NCBI GenBank assembly: GCA_021648685.1
Contig: JAKISI010000012.1
Coordinates: 1-59,493, forward strand
Source: Candidatus Polarisedimenticolaceae bacterium
GTDB lineage: Bacteria; Pseudomonadota; Gammaproteobacteria; Chromatiales; Chromatiaceae
DNA: 59,493 nucleotides
Reading direction: 5' to 3'
This document shows positions 1 to 9,000 of this stretch, one piece after another. How positions within the stretch are numbered: position 1 is the first letter of the stretch; each line of letters opens with the position of its first letter. The notes beneath the pieces were generated by a model. That model ran no database searches. It saw only the letters and a list, made by a program, of their open reading frames with translations, and was not told where the DNA came from. The translations under genes and the position numbers were made by a program.

Positions 1-1
1 G

Positions 2-346
2 ATCATCAAGCTCTCACCCAACCAGACCGACATTGCCGCCAATGCCAAGGGGTGCATTGAAGCGGGTGCCGATGCCTTCTCGGTGATCAATACCCTGATG
101 GGCATGGCGATCGACATCGAAAGCCGCCCCCCGATCATTGGCGACAACCAGGGTGGTATCTGCAATGCTGAGGATGCCATTGAGTTCCTGATTGCCGTGG
201 CTACGGCTGTTGGCATCGGCACCGCACTCTTCTACGATCCGTTGATATGCCCAAAGATCAACCAGGGCATTCAGGCTTATCTGGAAAGGCATGAGCTGCA
301 ATCTGTGGTTCAGCTCACGGGTACATTGCAGCTGTATCGCTGGTAG
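2..346 (+). CDS. pyrD: Dihydroorotate dehydrogenase (class 1B-like), C-terminal part, apparent internal deletion
   Basis: Partial gene running in from the left edge (frame 2), stop TAG at 344-346. It encodes the second half of an FMN-dependent dihydroorotate dehydrogenase of pyrimidine synthesis: the KLSPNQTDI strand, the INTLMGMAIDIE segment and the TAEDA-like ICNAEDAIEFLIA helix with the GIGTALFYDP end are all recognisable. In the family about 30 residues normally separate the GG of the NQGG turn from the second GG-I; here the two are fused as NQGGICNAED. That removes the SGPAIKP-type loop and an FMN-phosphate-binding strand. The reading frame is kept. Either the gene is an inactive relic or the assembly has collapsed. 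The family call is firm, the active state is doubtful. Confidence 0.65.
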   Translation: MIKLSPNQTDIAANAKGCIEAGADAFSVINTLMGMAIDIESRPPIIGDNQGGICNAEDAIEFLIAVATAVGIGTALFYDPLICPKINQGIQAYLERHELQSVVQLTGTLQLYRW

Positions 347-366
347 AGAGAAGTTGCCAAAAATTG

Positions 367-403
367 CTTGATTGTTGACAAATAGACTCCATCTTATTGC
401 ATA
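367..403 (+). promoter_or_regulatory. Possible promoter of the Hsp20 gene
   Basis: A CTTGAT element at 367-372 and CCATCTT at 389-395, 16 bases apart, resemble a heat-shock (sigma-32) promoter. An overlapping TTGACA at 375-380 could instead be a sigma-70 -35 box, but no good -10 follows at 17 bases. The position, 100 bases before the Hsp20 start, suits either reading. This is a pattern match by eye only. Confidence 0.3.
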
Positions 404-502
404 GAGGGTTCGGGGGTGTTAACAATTACCTGAGCGCTCAAACATGGTTGCAAGCAACGGATCGATTAAATGGTATTTCTTTTCAAAGAGGAGGTACAGA
501 TT

Positions 503-1081
503 ATGAACTTGCAGAAACTAAACCCCTGGAACTGGTTTAAGCATGAAGAGCCTCAAAAAGAGGAAGCCCTTGCGGTTCCCGTAACACGAGAGAATTACAG
601 CAGTTCACAGCTTGCCGGGCCATCAGTGCAACAACTGCATCGAGAGATCAACCAGTTGTTTGAAAAGACATTCCATGATTTTGGATTCTCTCCATTCACC
701 CGTTCTCCTCTGTGGGATCAGATGTCAGGCACGGAGCTTGCACCTCCATTTTATGCCAGCCTCAATATTGCAAGTGATGATGAGCGATATACGATCACCC
801 TGGAGGCCCCCGGCCTTGAGCAAAAAGATATTTCTATTGAGCTTAAAGAGCGGGTTTTGGTCATCAAGGGCAATAAACAGGAGGAGTCAGAAAATAAAGA
901 TAAGCAGTTTTATCGTATCGAACGGCGTTATGGTTCATTTGAGCGTGTGCTATCCATACCGGATGACGCTGATGTGGATGGGATTAATGCCAGCATGAAA
1001 AGCGGTTTGTTAACTATTCAGATCCCCCGTCTTGAAGCGGAAAAATCAAAGGTAAAGCAGATTAGCATCGACGAAAGTTAA
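503..1081 (+). CDS. Small heat shock protein, Hsp20/alpha-crystallin family
   Basis: Encodes 192 residues. ATP-independent holdase chaperone of the cytoplasm that keeps unfolding proteins soluble. The alpha-crystallin domain lies at about residues 80-185, with a typical GLLTIQIPR strand near residue 168 and a variable N-terminal arm of about 75 residues. The ATG at 503 is chosen because a strong AGAGGAGGT ribosome site at 487-495 precedes it; an in-frame ATG at 470 has no such site. It is a single gene between the pyrD remnant and IS debris, followed by a hairpin. Possible heat-shock promoter upstream. Family assignment is secure; the specific symbol is not. Confidence 0.92.
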   Translation: MNLQKLNPWNWFKHEEPQKEEALAVPVTRENYSSSQLAGPSVQQLHREINQLFEKTFHDFGFSPFTRSPLWDQMSGTELAPPFYASLNIASDDERYTITLEAPGLEQKDISIELKERVLVIKGNKQEESENKDKQFYRIERRYGSFERVLSIPDDADVDGINASMKSGLLTIQIPRLEAEKSKVKQISIDES

Positions 1082-1088
1082 AAAACCG

Positions 1089-1120
1089 CACTGAGGCGGG
1101 GGCATCCCCTCGCCTCAGTG
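1089..1120 (+). terminator. Hairpin after the Hsp20 gene
   Basis: Inverted repeat CACTGAGGCG / CGCCTCAGTG extended by GGGG/CCCC with one bulged base and a three-base loop, eight bases after the stop. There is no T run after it, so it may act as a mRNA 3' stabilising hairpin or a weak terminator. Confidence 0.55.
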
Positions 1121-1206
1121 AACTGCAGGATTACTGCTTCGAGCCTGCTCATTTATCCAGAGCCACAGGCTAAGAACAAATTACACTGCTGACCGGAGTA
1201 TTCATA

Positions 1207-1245
1207 TGTTAGCGGTGGCCTAATACTGCAGATAAATGACGAATA
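1207..1245 (+). repeat. 39-bp direct repeat, copy 1
   Basis: Starts TGTTAGCGGTGGCC and ends CGAATA. It is repeated at 2310-2348 in the same orientation with two mismatches. The two copies bracket the broken small gene, the IS66-like tnpA piece and the truncated IS21-like element, so the repeat may be the end of a mobile element or the scar of a recombination event. The family of origin was not recognised. Confidence 0.8.
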
Positions 1246-1340
1246 ACCAATAGCTAGCACTTTGAGCATATAATAAGGAGGCAAAGCCCCCTTACATATC
1301 TACATCATCAGCATTACCCCAGTATTAGCTACGCCACTCT

Positions 1341-1541
1341 TCAGAAGGTTATCTCATCGAGATCTTCATTAACTACAGATGATGCCCAGTCTTCTGGATT
1401 AGTGCTGTACTCCGTACTAAGCAGCTCCACCAGTTGAACATCATAACGACGCCAAATCTCATCACGGATGGTATCAATAAACTCATATACGGCCAGCGCC
1501 TCGCGTGCTGTTCAGTTGTGAGGGATGATGGGGGTTGTCAT
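1341..1541 (-). pseudogene. Small hypothetical gene with an in-frame TGA at codon 10
   Basis: On the minus strand an AAGGAG ribosome site is followed by ATG at 1541 and MTTPIIPHN, then TGA. The same frame then continues open for 56 codons (TAREALAVYEFIDTIRDE..., rich in acidic residues, with IWRRYDVQLVELL) to a TGA at 1341-1343. The good ribosome site, the intact frame on both sides of the stop and the protein-like composition suggest a 66-residue protein inactivated by a nonsense change or a short indel. Function unknown. It sits between the two copies of the 39-bp repeat among IS remnants. Confidence 0.55.
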
Positions 1542-1639
1542 GTTGTATCTCCTTTTCGTAAGCGCCCCATAGACCCCATCTACACTCCAACCCCCAGATC
1601 ATTCATTATCACCTCACGATAAAAATTCGAGGCAACAAA

Positions 1640-1773
1640 ATGAAAGCAGTGCAGTTGACCAAAGCCCAGCGGTACTGGAAAAAGCATGTTATGGCGGGGT
1701 TGCAATCGGGCTCAACCATGCAGAGCTATGCCGATCAGCAAGATTTCAATGTCAAGACGCTATATGTGCACGG
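1640..1773 (+). pseudogene. IS66-like TnpA (transposase accessory) fragment
   Basis: The ATG at 1640 opens about 45 codons whose product (W-K-K-H...GLQSGSTMQSYADQQDFNVKTLY) matches the pattern of the small HTH-containing TnpA proteins of IS66-type elements, where a W..H....SG.S...Y....K.LY signature precedes a W-R loop. The similarity stops at about 1773, exactly where a TG-starting sequence typical of an IS21-family end begins. The open frame running on to 1876 is therefore read-through into the inserted element, with a membrane-like nonsense tail. The gene is broken. Confidence 0.55.
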
Positions 1774-2309
1774 TGTCAATTACTTTGTCCGGTCCGCGTC
1801 AATTATCTTGGCCGGTTTGTTGATGTGGTTTTTTGGATTGATTTCTCCTCTGTTGGTGATGGCGCGCGGCGATTGAGATTGGGGGGTAATTGTCTTCGGA
1901 TCAGTTCATTTCTTTGGCGACAATTACGGCGTTATGCCGATGTTTGGCCTCCCTGCTGATCGGCAGTGGAGGCTCGGCCCGGTGGCACTGTTTCAGCCGG
2001 CATTGATACTGCCTGCTTCCCACCTATCTGACGTATTGCCGCCTTGCGCCGGTAGCTGTCGGATCGAACCTCGATCAGGTTGGCGTGGTGGACCAGGCGG
2101 TCGATGGCGGCCACGGTCATCATTTCGTCCGGGAAGATACGGTCCCATTCGGAGAAGGGTTGGTTGGAGGTGATGATGAGGCTGCCGGTCTCGTAGCGAT
2201 GGGCGATGAGCTCGAACAGGACATAGGTCTCCTGATCACTCTTTTTGACATAGCCAAAATCATCCAGGATAAGCACGCGGTACTTGTCGAGTTTCTGTAG
2301 GGCGTCTTC
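1774..2309 (-). mobile_element. Truncated IS21-family insertion sequence
   Basis: One end is visible at 1774, beginning TGTCAATTACTTTG and holding repeated end motifs: an 18-bp near repeat at 1774-1792 and 1798-1815, and the inverted pair GTAATTGTC (1886-1894) / GACAATTAC (1919-1927). Multiple subterminal repeats are usual for IS21 ends. The istB gene runs towards this end. The other half, with istA and the second end, is missing: the sequence stops at 2309 against the second copy of the 39-bp repeat. The element seems to have landed inside the IS66-like tnpA. Confidence 0.6.
1932..2309 (-). pseudogene. istB: IstB-like ATPase of IS21, 5' truncated
   Basis: C-terminal half of the IS21 helper ATPase (DnaA/DnaC-like AAA+ fold) that recruits target DNA for the IstA transposase. 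The Walker B strand VLILDDFG, the sensor segment SLIITSNQPFSEW and the IDRLVHHANLIEV stretch are all present. The frame stays open upstream of the internal ATG at 2276 up to about 2309, reading KLDKYRVLILDD, and then meets the 39-bp repeat. The N-terminal half with the Walker A motif is absent, so the gene cannot be functional. Confidence 0.8.
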
Positions 2310-2348
2310 TGTTAGCGGTGGCCTAATACCGCAGATAAATGGCGAATA
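2310..2348 (+). repeat. 39-bp direct repeat, copy 2
   Basis: Second copy of the repeat at 1207-1245, same orientation, two mismatches. On its left it abuts the cut-off istB; on its right it supplies the last codons and stop of the minus-strand fragment at 2323-2451. It therefore marks a junction on both sides. Confidence 0.8.
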
Positions 2349-2451
2349 CAGTATTTTCCTCTAAAACACCAAAATTTTCATGGAAATAGCGTCCCAGTAG
2401 TGTATTGGGTACACGGTGAAAGAAGGTGGTAGGAAAAAAGTCTCGTGCCAT
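2323..2451 (-). pseudogene. Unrecognised gene fragment (MARDFFPTTFF...), 3' truncated
   Basis: On the minus strand a GGAGGTCACC ribosome site precedes the ATG at 2451. The 42 codons read MARDFFPTTFFHRVPN then a leucine- and aromatic-rich stretch (LLGRYFHENFGVL), like the start of a real soluble protein. The frame ends at a stop that lies inside the 39-bp repeat, so the original gene was probably longer and has been cut. It is divergent from the RHH-helicase operon and may once have been part of the same module. No function is claimed. Confidence 0.45.
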
Positions 2452-2506
2452 GGTGACCTCCAGAGTGTTGTCATATTGGCTGCCCCTTGGATTATATGGG
2501 ACTTTG

Positions 2507-2532
2507 CAGTACATTACAGTACATTCACAGTA
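2507..2532 (+). promoter_or_regulatory. Tandem operator-like repeats before the RHH gene
   Basis: CAGTACATTA at 2507-2516 is followed directly by CAGTACATTC at 2517-2526 and a third part-copy CAGTA at 2528-2532. A 10-bp period places the copies on one face of the helix, as expected for cooperative binding by ribbon-helix-helix repressors. It lies 20 bases before the RHH start, so autoregulation of the operon is likely. The site may also serve the divergent fragment. Confidence 0.55.
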
Positions 2533-2551
2533 AAGAGCTTGAGGGTAGACA

Positions 2552-2740
2552 ATGGCCAGCGCCAAAACCACCACAATAACCTTTCGTATCGAACCAGAAT
2601 TGAAAGAGGCGCTATGCACCGCCGCACAGCAGGAGCACCGCTCCATTGCCAATATGGTGGCAGTGCTGATCCGGGACTATTGCAAGCATAACGATATTCC
2701 CATCCCGGAATCACAGGCTATTAAGGGAGGGAGTACATGA
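2552..2740 (+). CDS. Ribbon-helix-helix (CopG/Arc-type) transcriptional regulator
   Basis: A 62-residue protein. The N-terminal strand TITFRIEPELKEAL followed by two helices (AAQQEHRSIANMVAVLIRDYC) is the usual ribbon-helix-helix fold, which binds DNA as a dimer through the strand. A GAGGGT ribosome site precedes the ATG. Its TGA overlaps the helicase start as ATGA, so the two genes are translationally coupled. Tandem 10-bp repeats lie just upstream and are probable binding sites. It could be read as an antitoxin, but there is no small toxin next to it; a regulator of the restriction-like operon fits better. Confidence 0.85.
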   Translation: MASAKTTTITFRIEPELKEALCTAAQQEHRSIANMVAVLIRDYCKHNDIPIPESQAIKGGST

Positions 2741-5700
2741 GTACAAAGCCACCAGCGAACAGTTCTGGCATCCGTGACAACCATCACCGTGGCAAGGTTG
2801 CTGATTTCCTCATCGAGAAAATTTCAGCAGAAAGCGAGCTTTCTGTCGTTTCCGCCTATTTCACCATCTATGCCTACGAAGCTCTGGCAGAGCAATTAGA
2901 TCAGGTCAGCAGCCTGCGCTTTCTTTTCGGGGAACCAAGTTTTATTACATCACTTGACCCAGATAAAACCGATAAGAAGTCATTCAAAATAGAAGACGAA
3001 CACCTGGAACTCTCAAACCGCTTAAAACAGAAGGAAGTCGCCCGACGTTGTGCTGACTGGATTTCAAAAAAGGTAGAAATACGTTCAGTTAGGCAAGCAA
3101 ATCTTCTTCACGCCAAACTGTACCACCTTCACGATGGGCATCGTGAGCACGCCATCCTTGGAAGCTCTAACTTCACCCGTCGGGGTTTAGGTTTATCAGC
3201 TACACCCAATATTGAACTCAACCTTATCGTTGACAGTGACCGTGATCGTGCAGACCTGAAGGCATGGTTTGACGATATATGGGCTGATGAAGATCTGGTG
3301 GCAGATGTTAAAGAAGAGGTGCTTCAATATCTGGAACAGCTTTATGTCAACCACCCACCAGAATTCATATATTTCAAAACGCTTTACCATGTGTTTGAAC
3401 GTTTCTTGTCTGATCAGGCGGATGATGCACAGCTCTTCGATCAGACTGCGATTATTGATACTGAAATCTGGAAAACACTATTCGACTTTCAGAAGGATGG
3501 TGCAAAAGGTGCAATACACAAAATCAATTCCCATAACGGCTGTATTCTCGCCGACAGTGTAGGTCTGGGTAAAACCTACACTGCGCTGGCAGTTATCAAA
3601 TACTTTGAGCTGCGCAATCATCGTGTACTGGTGCTGTGCCCTAAAAAGCTACGTGATAACTGGACGGTGTACCTTGCCCAGAATAACAGCGAACTTAACC
3701 CGTTCCTGAAGGATCGTTTTGCCTACACCGTACTATCCCATACCGACCTGTCCCGAGATTCTGGCAAAGTGGATAGTGTTGATCTGGCGACATTAAACTG
3801 GGGTAATTTTGACCTCATCATCATCGATGAATCGCACAACTTCAGAAACAACACCAAGGGCAAGCGGGATGAAGAAGGTAATGTCATTCGTAAAAGTCGA
3901 TATGAACGCTTGTTGCAGGACATTATTCAGGCCGGAGTGAAAACAAAAGTCATGATGCTTTCTGCCACACCGGTCAACAATAACCTCAAAGATCTGCGTA
4001 ATCAGATCTATTTCGTGACTGAAGGCAACGACACAGAATTTTCCGAAAAATTCGGTATCCACAGCCTGAAAGATACCCTGGCAACCGCGCAACGCACATT
4101 TACAGAATGGGCAAAAAAATCGGGTGAGAAAGATGCGCGAGAACTGATTGATAAATTATCCGCCAGCTTTTTTACCTTACTCGATGAACTGACTATTGCC
4201 AGATCGCGAAAACATATTCAGCGTTACTACCGGTCTTCACTTGAACAGATTGGTCAGTTCCCAAAACGAAAAAAGCCCATCTCAAAGGTTTCGGATATTG
4301 ATCTAAAAGGTCGTTTTCTTTCCTATGATCGTTTGAATGATGAGATCTCCAATTACCAGCTCTCGCTGTTTAATCCATCGAAGTATGTGCTAGAGGAATT
4401 TAGAGCCATATACGAAGAGGGTAAGGTACTGAATTTCTCACAGGCTGATCGTGAACACTTTCTGATTGGCATGATGAAAGTTAATTTCCTTAAACGTCTG
4501 GAAAGCTCGGTTCATTCCTTCAATATCACCATGGAACGCACGATTGAGAAGATAGAGAATCTGGAAGAACGACTGTGTGCATTTATAAAACATCAGGCAA
4601 GTGAGTCCGAAGCCGTTCAGCAAGACCTGCTTTTTGAGCCGGGAGAGGAAGGCGAAGAGGACGAAGAACTGGCCGAAGCCTTTCAGGTGGGGGGCAAGCT
4701 AAAAATCCCGATGTTCCACCTTGATGTCGCAAAATGGCTTGCCGATTTGAAACAAGACAAGGAACAACTGTGCTTATTAGCAGGCAGTGCGAATGACGTA
4801 ACCCCAGAACGTGATGCAAAACTTGCCGAACTGCGCAAGCTCATTGAGAAGAAAGTCAGAAACCCCACAACCAATACACAGGGTGAGAAAAACCGCAAAG
4901 TGGTCGTGTTCACCGCCTTTGCAGACACTGCCACCTATCTATACGAAAACCTGAAGGAGTGGGCAAAAGCATCACTTAACGTGCATATCGCGTTGGTCTC
5001 CGGTGGCGCAAAGCCAAATCGAACCACCTTTGGACAGGCTGAATTTACCCATATCCTCACCAACTTCTCGCCACGGGCCAAGCAACGCAACAAAATAAAA
5101 TCCATGCCGCAGAATGATGAAATCGACATCCTCATCGCAACAGACTGTATCTCAGAAGGCCAGAACCTACAGGACTGTGACCTGCTGGTGAATTACGATA
5201 TTCACTGGAACCCGGTGCGCATCATTCAACGTTTCGGTCGTATCGACCGTATCGGCAGCCTCAACTCATCGATCCAGCTGGTTAACTTCTGGCCAACACC
5301 AGACCTGAACAAATATATCGATCTTAAAAACCGGGTCGAAGCACGTATGGCACTGGTCGATATTGCCGCCACTGCTGAAGACAATGTGCTACAAGCCGAA
5401 GATCTGGAAGAGCTGATCCATGAAGACCTGCGCTATCGAGACAAACAACTACTCAGGCTGAAAGATGAAGTGCTGGATCTGGAAGATTTCAATGAATCTG
5501 TCTCACTCGTTGAATTCACCCTGGATGATTTCCGCATGGAGCTGGCCAACTACATAGAAGCCAACAAAGATTCACTGAAAGATGCCCCGTTCGGACTCTA
5601 TGCCGTTGTGCCACCCCATGCTGAATATGCCACCATCAAACCAGGCGTTATCTATTGCCTGAAACAGCAACGGGAAGCCAAAGGCAACGAAACCGTCAAT

Positions 5701-6069
5701 GCGCTGCAACCCTATTTTCTGGTCTACATCAGGGATGATGGCGAAGTGCGATACAACTTCACGGCCCCCAAACAGACACTCGAAATCTTCCGGGCGGTTT
5801 GTCAGGGACATGAAAAACCCTACACCAAATTGTGTGAACTGTTTGATGAGCAGACACAAAATGGCGAAGAGATGAGCCAGTACAGCGACTTGCTCGACAG
5901 GGCCGTTGCCGCAATAGCTTCGCAATCCGCCAGAAAGAGCACCGGCAATCTCTTTTCAGGTCGTGGTGGCAAGCTGACAGACAGCAGCAAGCAGGTAAAA
6001 CAGAGTGCCGACTTCGAGTTAATTACCTGGTTGATTATTAAAGATGAGACTGCAACCGATGCCAAATAG
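2737..6069 (+). CDS. PLD-like nuclease/SNF2-type helicase fusion, candidate defence protein
   Basis: A 1110-residue protein. Residues 1 to about 200 form a phospholipase D-like domain with one HxK motif (LLHAKLY near residue 126) and the matching GSSNFT turn. A superfamily 2 helicase core follows: Q-motif DFQKDGA, Walker A DSVGLGKTYT near 276, DESH box near 363, SATPVNN near 408, a long insert, and the C-terminal RecA-like lobe ending in IIQRFGRIDRIG near 830. The single HxK motif suggests the nuclease works as a dimer. Such fusions occur with adenine methylases in defence islands, where the helicase is thought to translocate on unmodified DNA. Starts at an ATGA overlap with the RHH gene and overlaps the methylase start by 26 bases. 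Role in restriction is inferred from domains and context. Confidence 0.85.
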   Translation: MSTKPPANSSGIRDNHHRGKVADFLIEKISAESELSVVSAYFTIYAYEALAEQLDQVSSLRFLFGEPSFITSLDPDKTDKKSFKIEDEHLELSNRLKQKEVARRCADWISKKVEIRSVRQANLLHAKLYHLHDGHREHAILGSSNFTRRGLGLSATPNIELNLIVDSDRDRADLKAWFDDIWADEDLVADVKEEVLQYLEQLYVNHPPEFIYFKTLYHVFERFLSDQADDAQLFDQTAIIDTEIWKTLFDFQKDGAKGAIHKINSHNGCILADSVGLGKTYTALAVIKYFELRNHRVLVLCPKKLRDNWTVYLAQNNSELNPFLKDRFAYTVLSHTDLSRDSGKVDSVDLATLNWGNFDLIIIDESHNFRNNTKGKRDEEGNVIRKSRYERLLQDIIQAGVKTKVMMLSATPVNNNLKDLRNQIYFVTEGNDTEFSEKFGIHSLKDTLATAQRTFTEWAKKSGEKDARELIDKLSASFFTLLDELTIARSRKHIQRYYRSSLEQIGQFPKRKKPISKVSDIDLKGRFLSYDRLNDEISNYQLSLFNPSKYVLEEFRAIYEEGKVLNFSQADREHFLIGMMKVNFLKRLESSVHSFNITMERTIEKIENLEERLCAFIKHQASESEAVQQDLLFEPGEEGEEDEELAEAFQVGGKLKIPMFHLDVAKWLADLKQDKEQLCLLAGSANDVTPERDAKLAELRKLIEKKVRNPTTNTQGEKNRKVVVFTAFADTATYLYENLKEWAKASLNVHIALVSGGAKPNRTTFGQAEFTHILTNFSPRAKQRNKIKSMPQNDEIDILIATDCISEGQNLQDCDLLVNYDIHWNPVRIIQRFGRIDRIGSLNSSIQLVNFWPTPDLNKYIDLKNRVEARMALVDIAATAEDNVLQAEDLEELIHEDLRYRDKQLLRLKDEVLDLEDFNESVSLVEFTLDDFRMELANYIEANKDSLKDAPFGLYAVVPPHAEYATIKPGVIYCLKQQREAKGNETVNALQPYFLVYIRDDGEVRYNFTAPKQTLEIFRAVCQGHEKPYTKLCELFDEQTQNGEEMSQYSDLLDRAVAAIASQSARKSTGNLFSGRGGKLTDSSKQVKQSADFELITWLIIKDETATDAK

Positions 6070-9000
6070 CAACAATGAACTGCGGAAAGCCATCAAGACC
6101 GCGCTTCACTCCTTTGAATCAGCCCCCCTGCGTGATGCATCCCTCGCACTGCTGAATACACTGGGCTACCAAAGTGACAAGACTATCAGTGTTGCAAACT
6201 CTGACCCGGAGGCTTTCCTGGAGCTATTGGCCGAGCACAACCCGGATGTCACCATCAATAAAGAAAAGGCACTTTTTAAAGAGTGGATAAAAGCAGATGT
6301 GCTTTTTCAGCTCACCGATGAAGAGCTATCAAATGAACTTACTCTATTTAAAGATGATTCTGTTAACTCTACGCTTCTAAAGTCCTACCTCTTTTTCACC
6401 ATCGAACTGAAGGGACGAGACTACGCGAGGGGAAAACTCACCGCCATTGCCCGTCAGCTAAACCGGCTGTTTCCGATGCCGGTAATGGTGTTTATCAAGC
6501 ATTGTGACCTGCTCTCCATTGCTGTTATCAATCGCCGCATCAACAAGCGTGACAGTGAAAAGGATGTGCTGGGTAAAGTGACTATTATTCGTGATATATC
6601 ACTGCCAGAACCCCATCGTGGACACCTTGATATTCTCGACTCTTTTGCTTTGCAAAGCCTGGCTGCAAAGGCCGCAATCCATGACTTTGATACCTTGCAT
6701 GCTGCCTGGGAAGAGATATTTAACGTTGAGCTGTTGAATAAGCGGTTTTATAAGGAGCTTTCTAACTGGTATTTCTGGGCACTACCTCAAGTAGACTTCC
6801 CAGCAGATATAGAATCAAATAATGATAAGCGTCGAGCGACAGGACTTATACGGCTTCTTACACGCCTCATTTTTTGCTGGTTTCTCAAAGAAAAGGGGTT
6901 GATTCCAGAACGACTCTTTGATCAGGGCTTCATTAAACAGGTGTTGTCTGCACTAGATGATAATGAATCGAGTTTCTATCTTGCAATATTGCAGAACCTG
7001 TTCTTCGCTACGTTAAATCAACGTATGGGCAGAGATAGTAAAGGCAAACGTTACCGTCGCTTTATTACTGAGAAGACTTTTCAGGGGAAAAATAAGGAGC
7101 ATGGGGTTACAAATCTATACCGTCATAAGAATCTATTCAGTGACTCACAAACTGCACCTGCACTTTTTGAAGACATTCCGTTTCTTAACGGTGGTCTGTT
7201 TGAATGTCTTGATCGTGAAGATGAAGAAAATAAGAACAGCATGATTCGTGTTGATGGTTTTTCAGGAAAAGCGAAAAATCAGCCAGTCGTTCCTAATCTT
7301 TTGTTTTTTTCACCTGAAGTAAAAGGCATTGACCTTTCGGATGTGTATGGAGACAAGAAGCGTAAGAATGAGACAGTTTCTGGGCTGCTCCATATTCTTG
7401 ATCGCTACAAATTCACCATTGTTGAAAACACACCAATTGATCAGGAAATCGCACTTGATCCCGAACTGCTGGGAAAGGTGTTTGAAAACCTGCTGGCCTC
7501 ATACAATGAAGAGACCAAAACCACCGCCCGTAAACAGACCGGTTCATTCTATACGCCACGGCCCATCGTGGATTACATGGTTGATGAGTCACTCAAAGCC
7601 TACCTTACCACCGCACTGGTAAAGCAGCATAATATGCAAGAGGGCGATGCCCAAACCGGCCTTGATATCCTCTTTGCCTATACCGAGAAACAGCATGCGT
7701 TCAAAGAGGACGAAGTCGATGCCCTGATCAAGGCCATCGACAGCTGTAAAATCCTTGATCCCGCCTGTGGCTCCGGTGCATTCCCGATGGGCATGTTGCA
7801 CAAGCTGGTCTATATCCTCACCAAGCTCGACCCCGATAATGCCAAATGGAAGCAGACCCAGCTCAACAAGCTCGATTCCGCACCCATGCAAGAAGAGCTG
7901 GAACGTACCTTTAAAAATAACAATGACGACTATGGCCGCAAACTCTACCTGATCGAAAACTGCCTGTATGGCGTGGATATACAACCCATTGCCATTCAGC
8001 TCTCCAAGTTGCGGTTTTTTATCTCATTGATCTGTGATCAAAAGACCAATAGAGACAAGGCAAAGAATCATGGTGTGAAGCCGTTGCCTAATCTGGAGAC
8101 CAAGTTTGTTGCTGCTGATACGTTGATAGGTTTGCCAAAAGAGACACAGATGGAACTGTTTAAGAGTCCCAGAGTGGTGAAAATAGAACAGGAACTACAG
8201 CAGGTTCGCCATGATCACTTTGCCGTACAAAAGCGCCCGCAGAAGCTCTCACTTCAGCGTAAAGATAAACAGTTGCGGGATGAATTGGCTGATGAGCTTG
8301 TACAAGCTTCATTTGCTGATCAGGAAACCAGTCTGAAGCTTGCCAAATGGAATCCGTATGACCCGCACTTTGCGGCTGATTTCTTTGAGCCGCTTTGGAT
8401 GTTTGACCGTTCCTTAGTTGATGGTTTCAATATTGTCATTGGCAATCCCCCCTATGTTCAGATACAGAAGTTTCCTAAGAAAAATAAAGATCGATGGGTA
8501 TCTCAAGAATATAAAACCTATGCGGCTACGGGTGATATTTATTGTTTATTTTATGAACGAGGTTTTCAGTTGCTCGCACAAGATGGTGTGCTTTGTTATA
8601 TCACCTCGAACAAATGGATGAGAGCCGGATATGGTTTAGCTATGAGGAAATATTTCCTTCAAATGGGTGAGCTGAGACAGCTTATTGATTTTGGGGATTC
8701 ACCCATATTCTCTGCAGCCACAACTTATACAAACATTCTTCTTTGGATAAAGCAGGATGTAGAATCTGATGTAGATAGCAAAGCTTTGACACATGATTTG
8801 AATAGTGTCTATGAGGATGATACTGGCCTTGAAAATATGCTGGAGACTGCTGGACACAGGACACCAATGTTTGACGAAAAAGCATTTGTTCTTGCTGATC
8901 CTATGCAGGCATTAATTAGAGAACAAATAGAAAAAGTAGGAATTCCACTCAAGCAATGGAATGTAGATATCTATCGCGGAATTTTAACTGGGTGCAATGA

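Noticed and set aside
1341-1541. Selenoprotein read through TGA
   Set aside because: No SECIS-like hairpin is evident after the TGA, and the gene lies in decaying IS surroundings.
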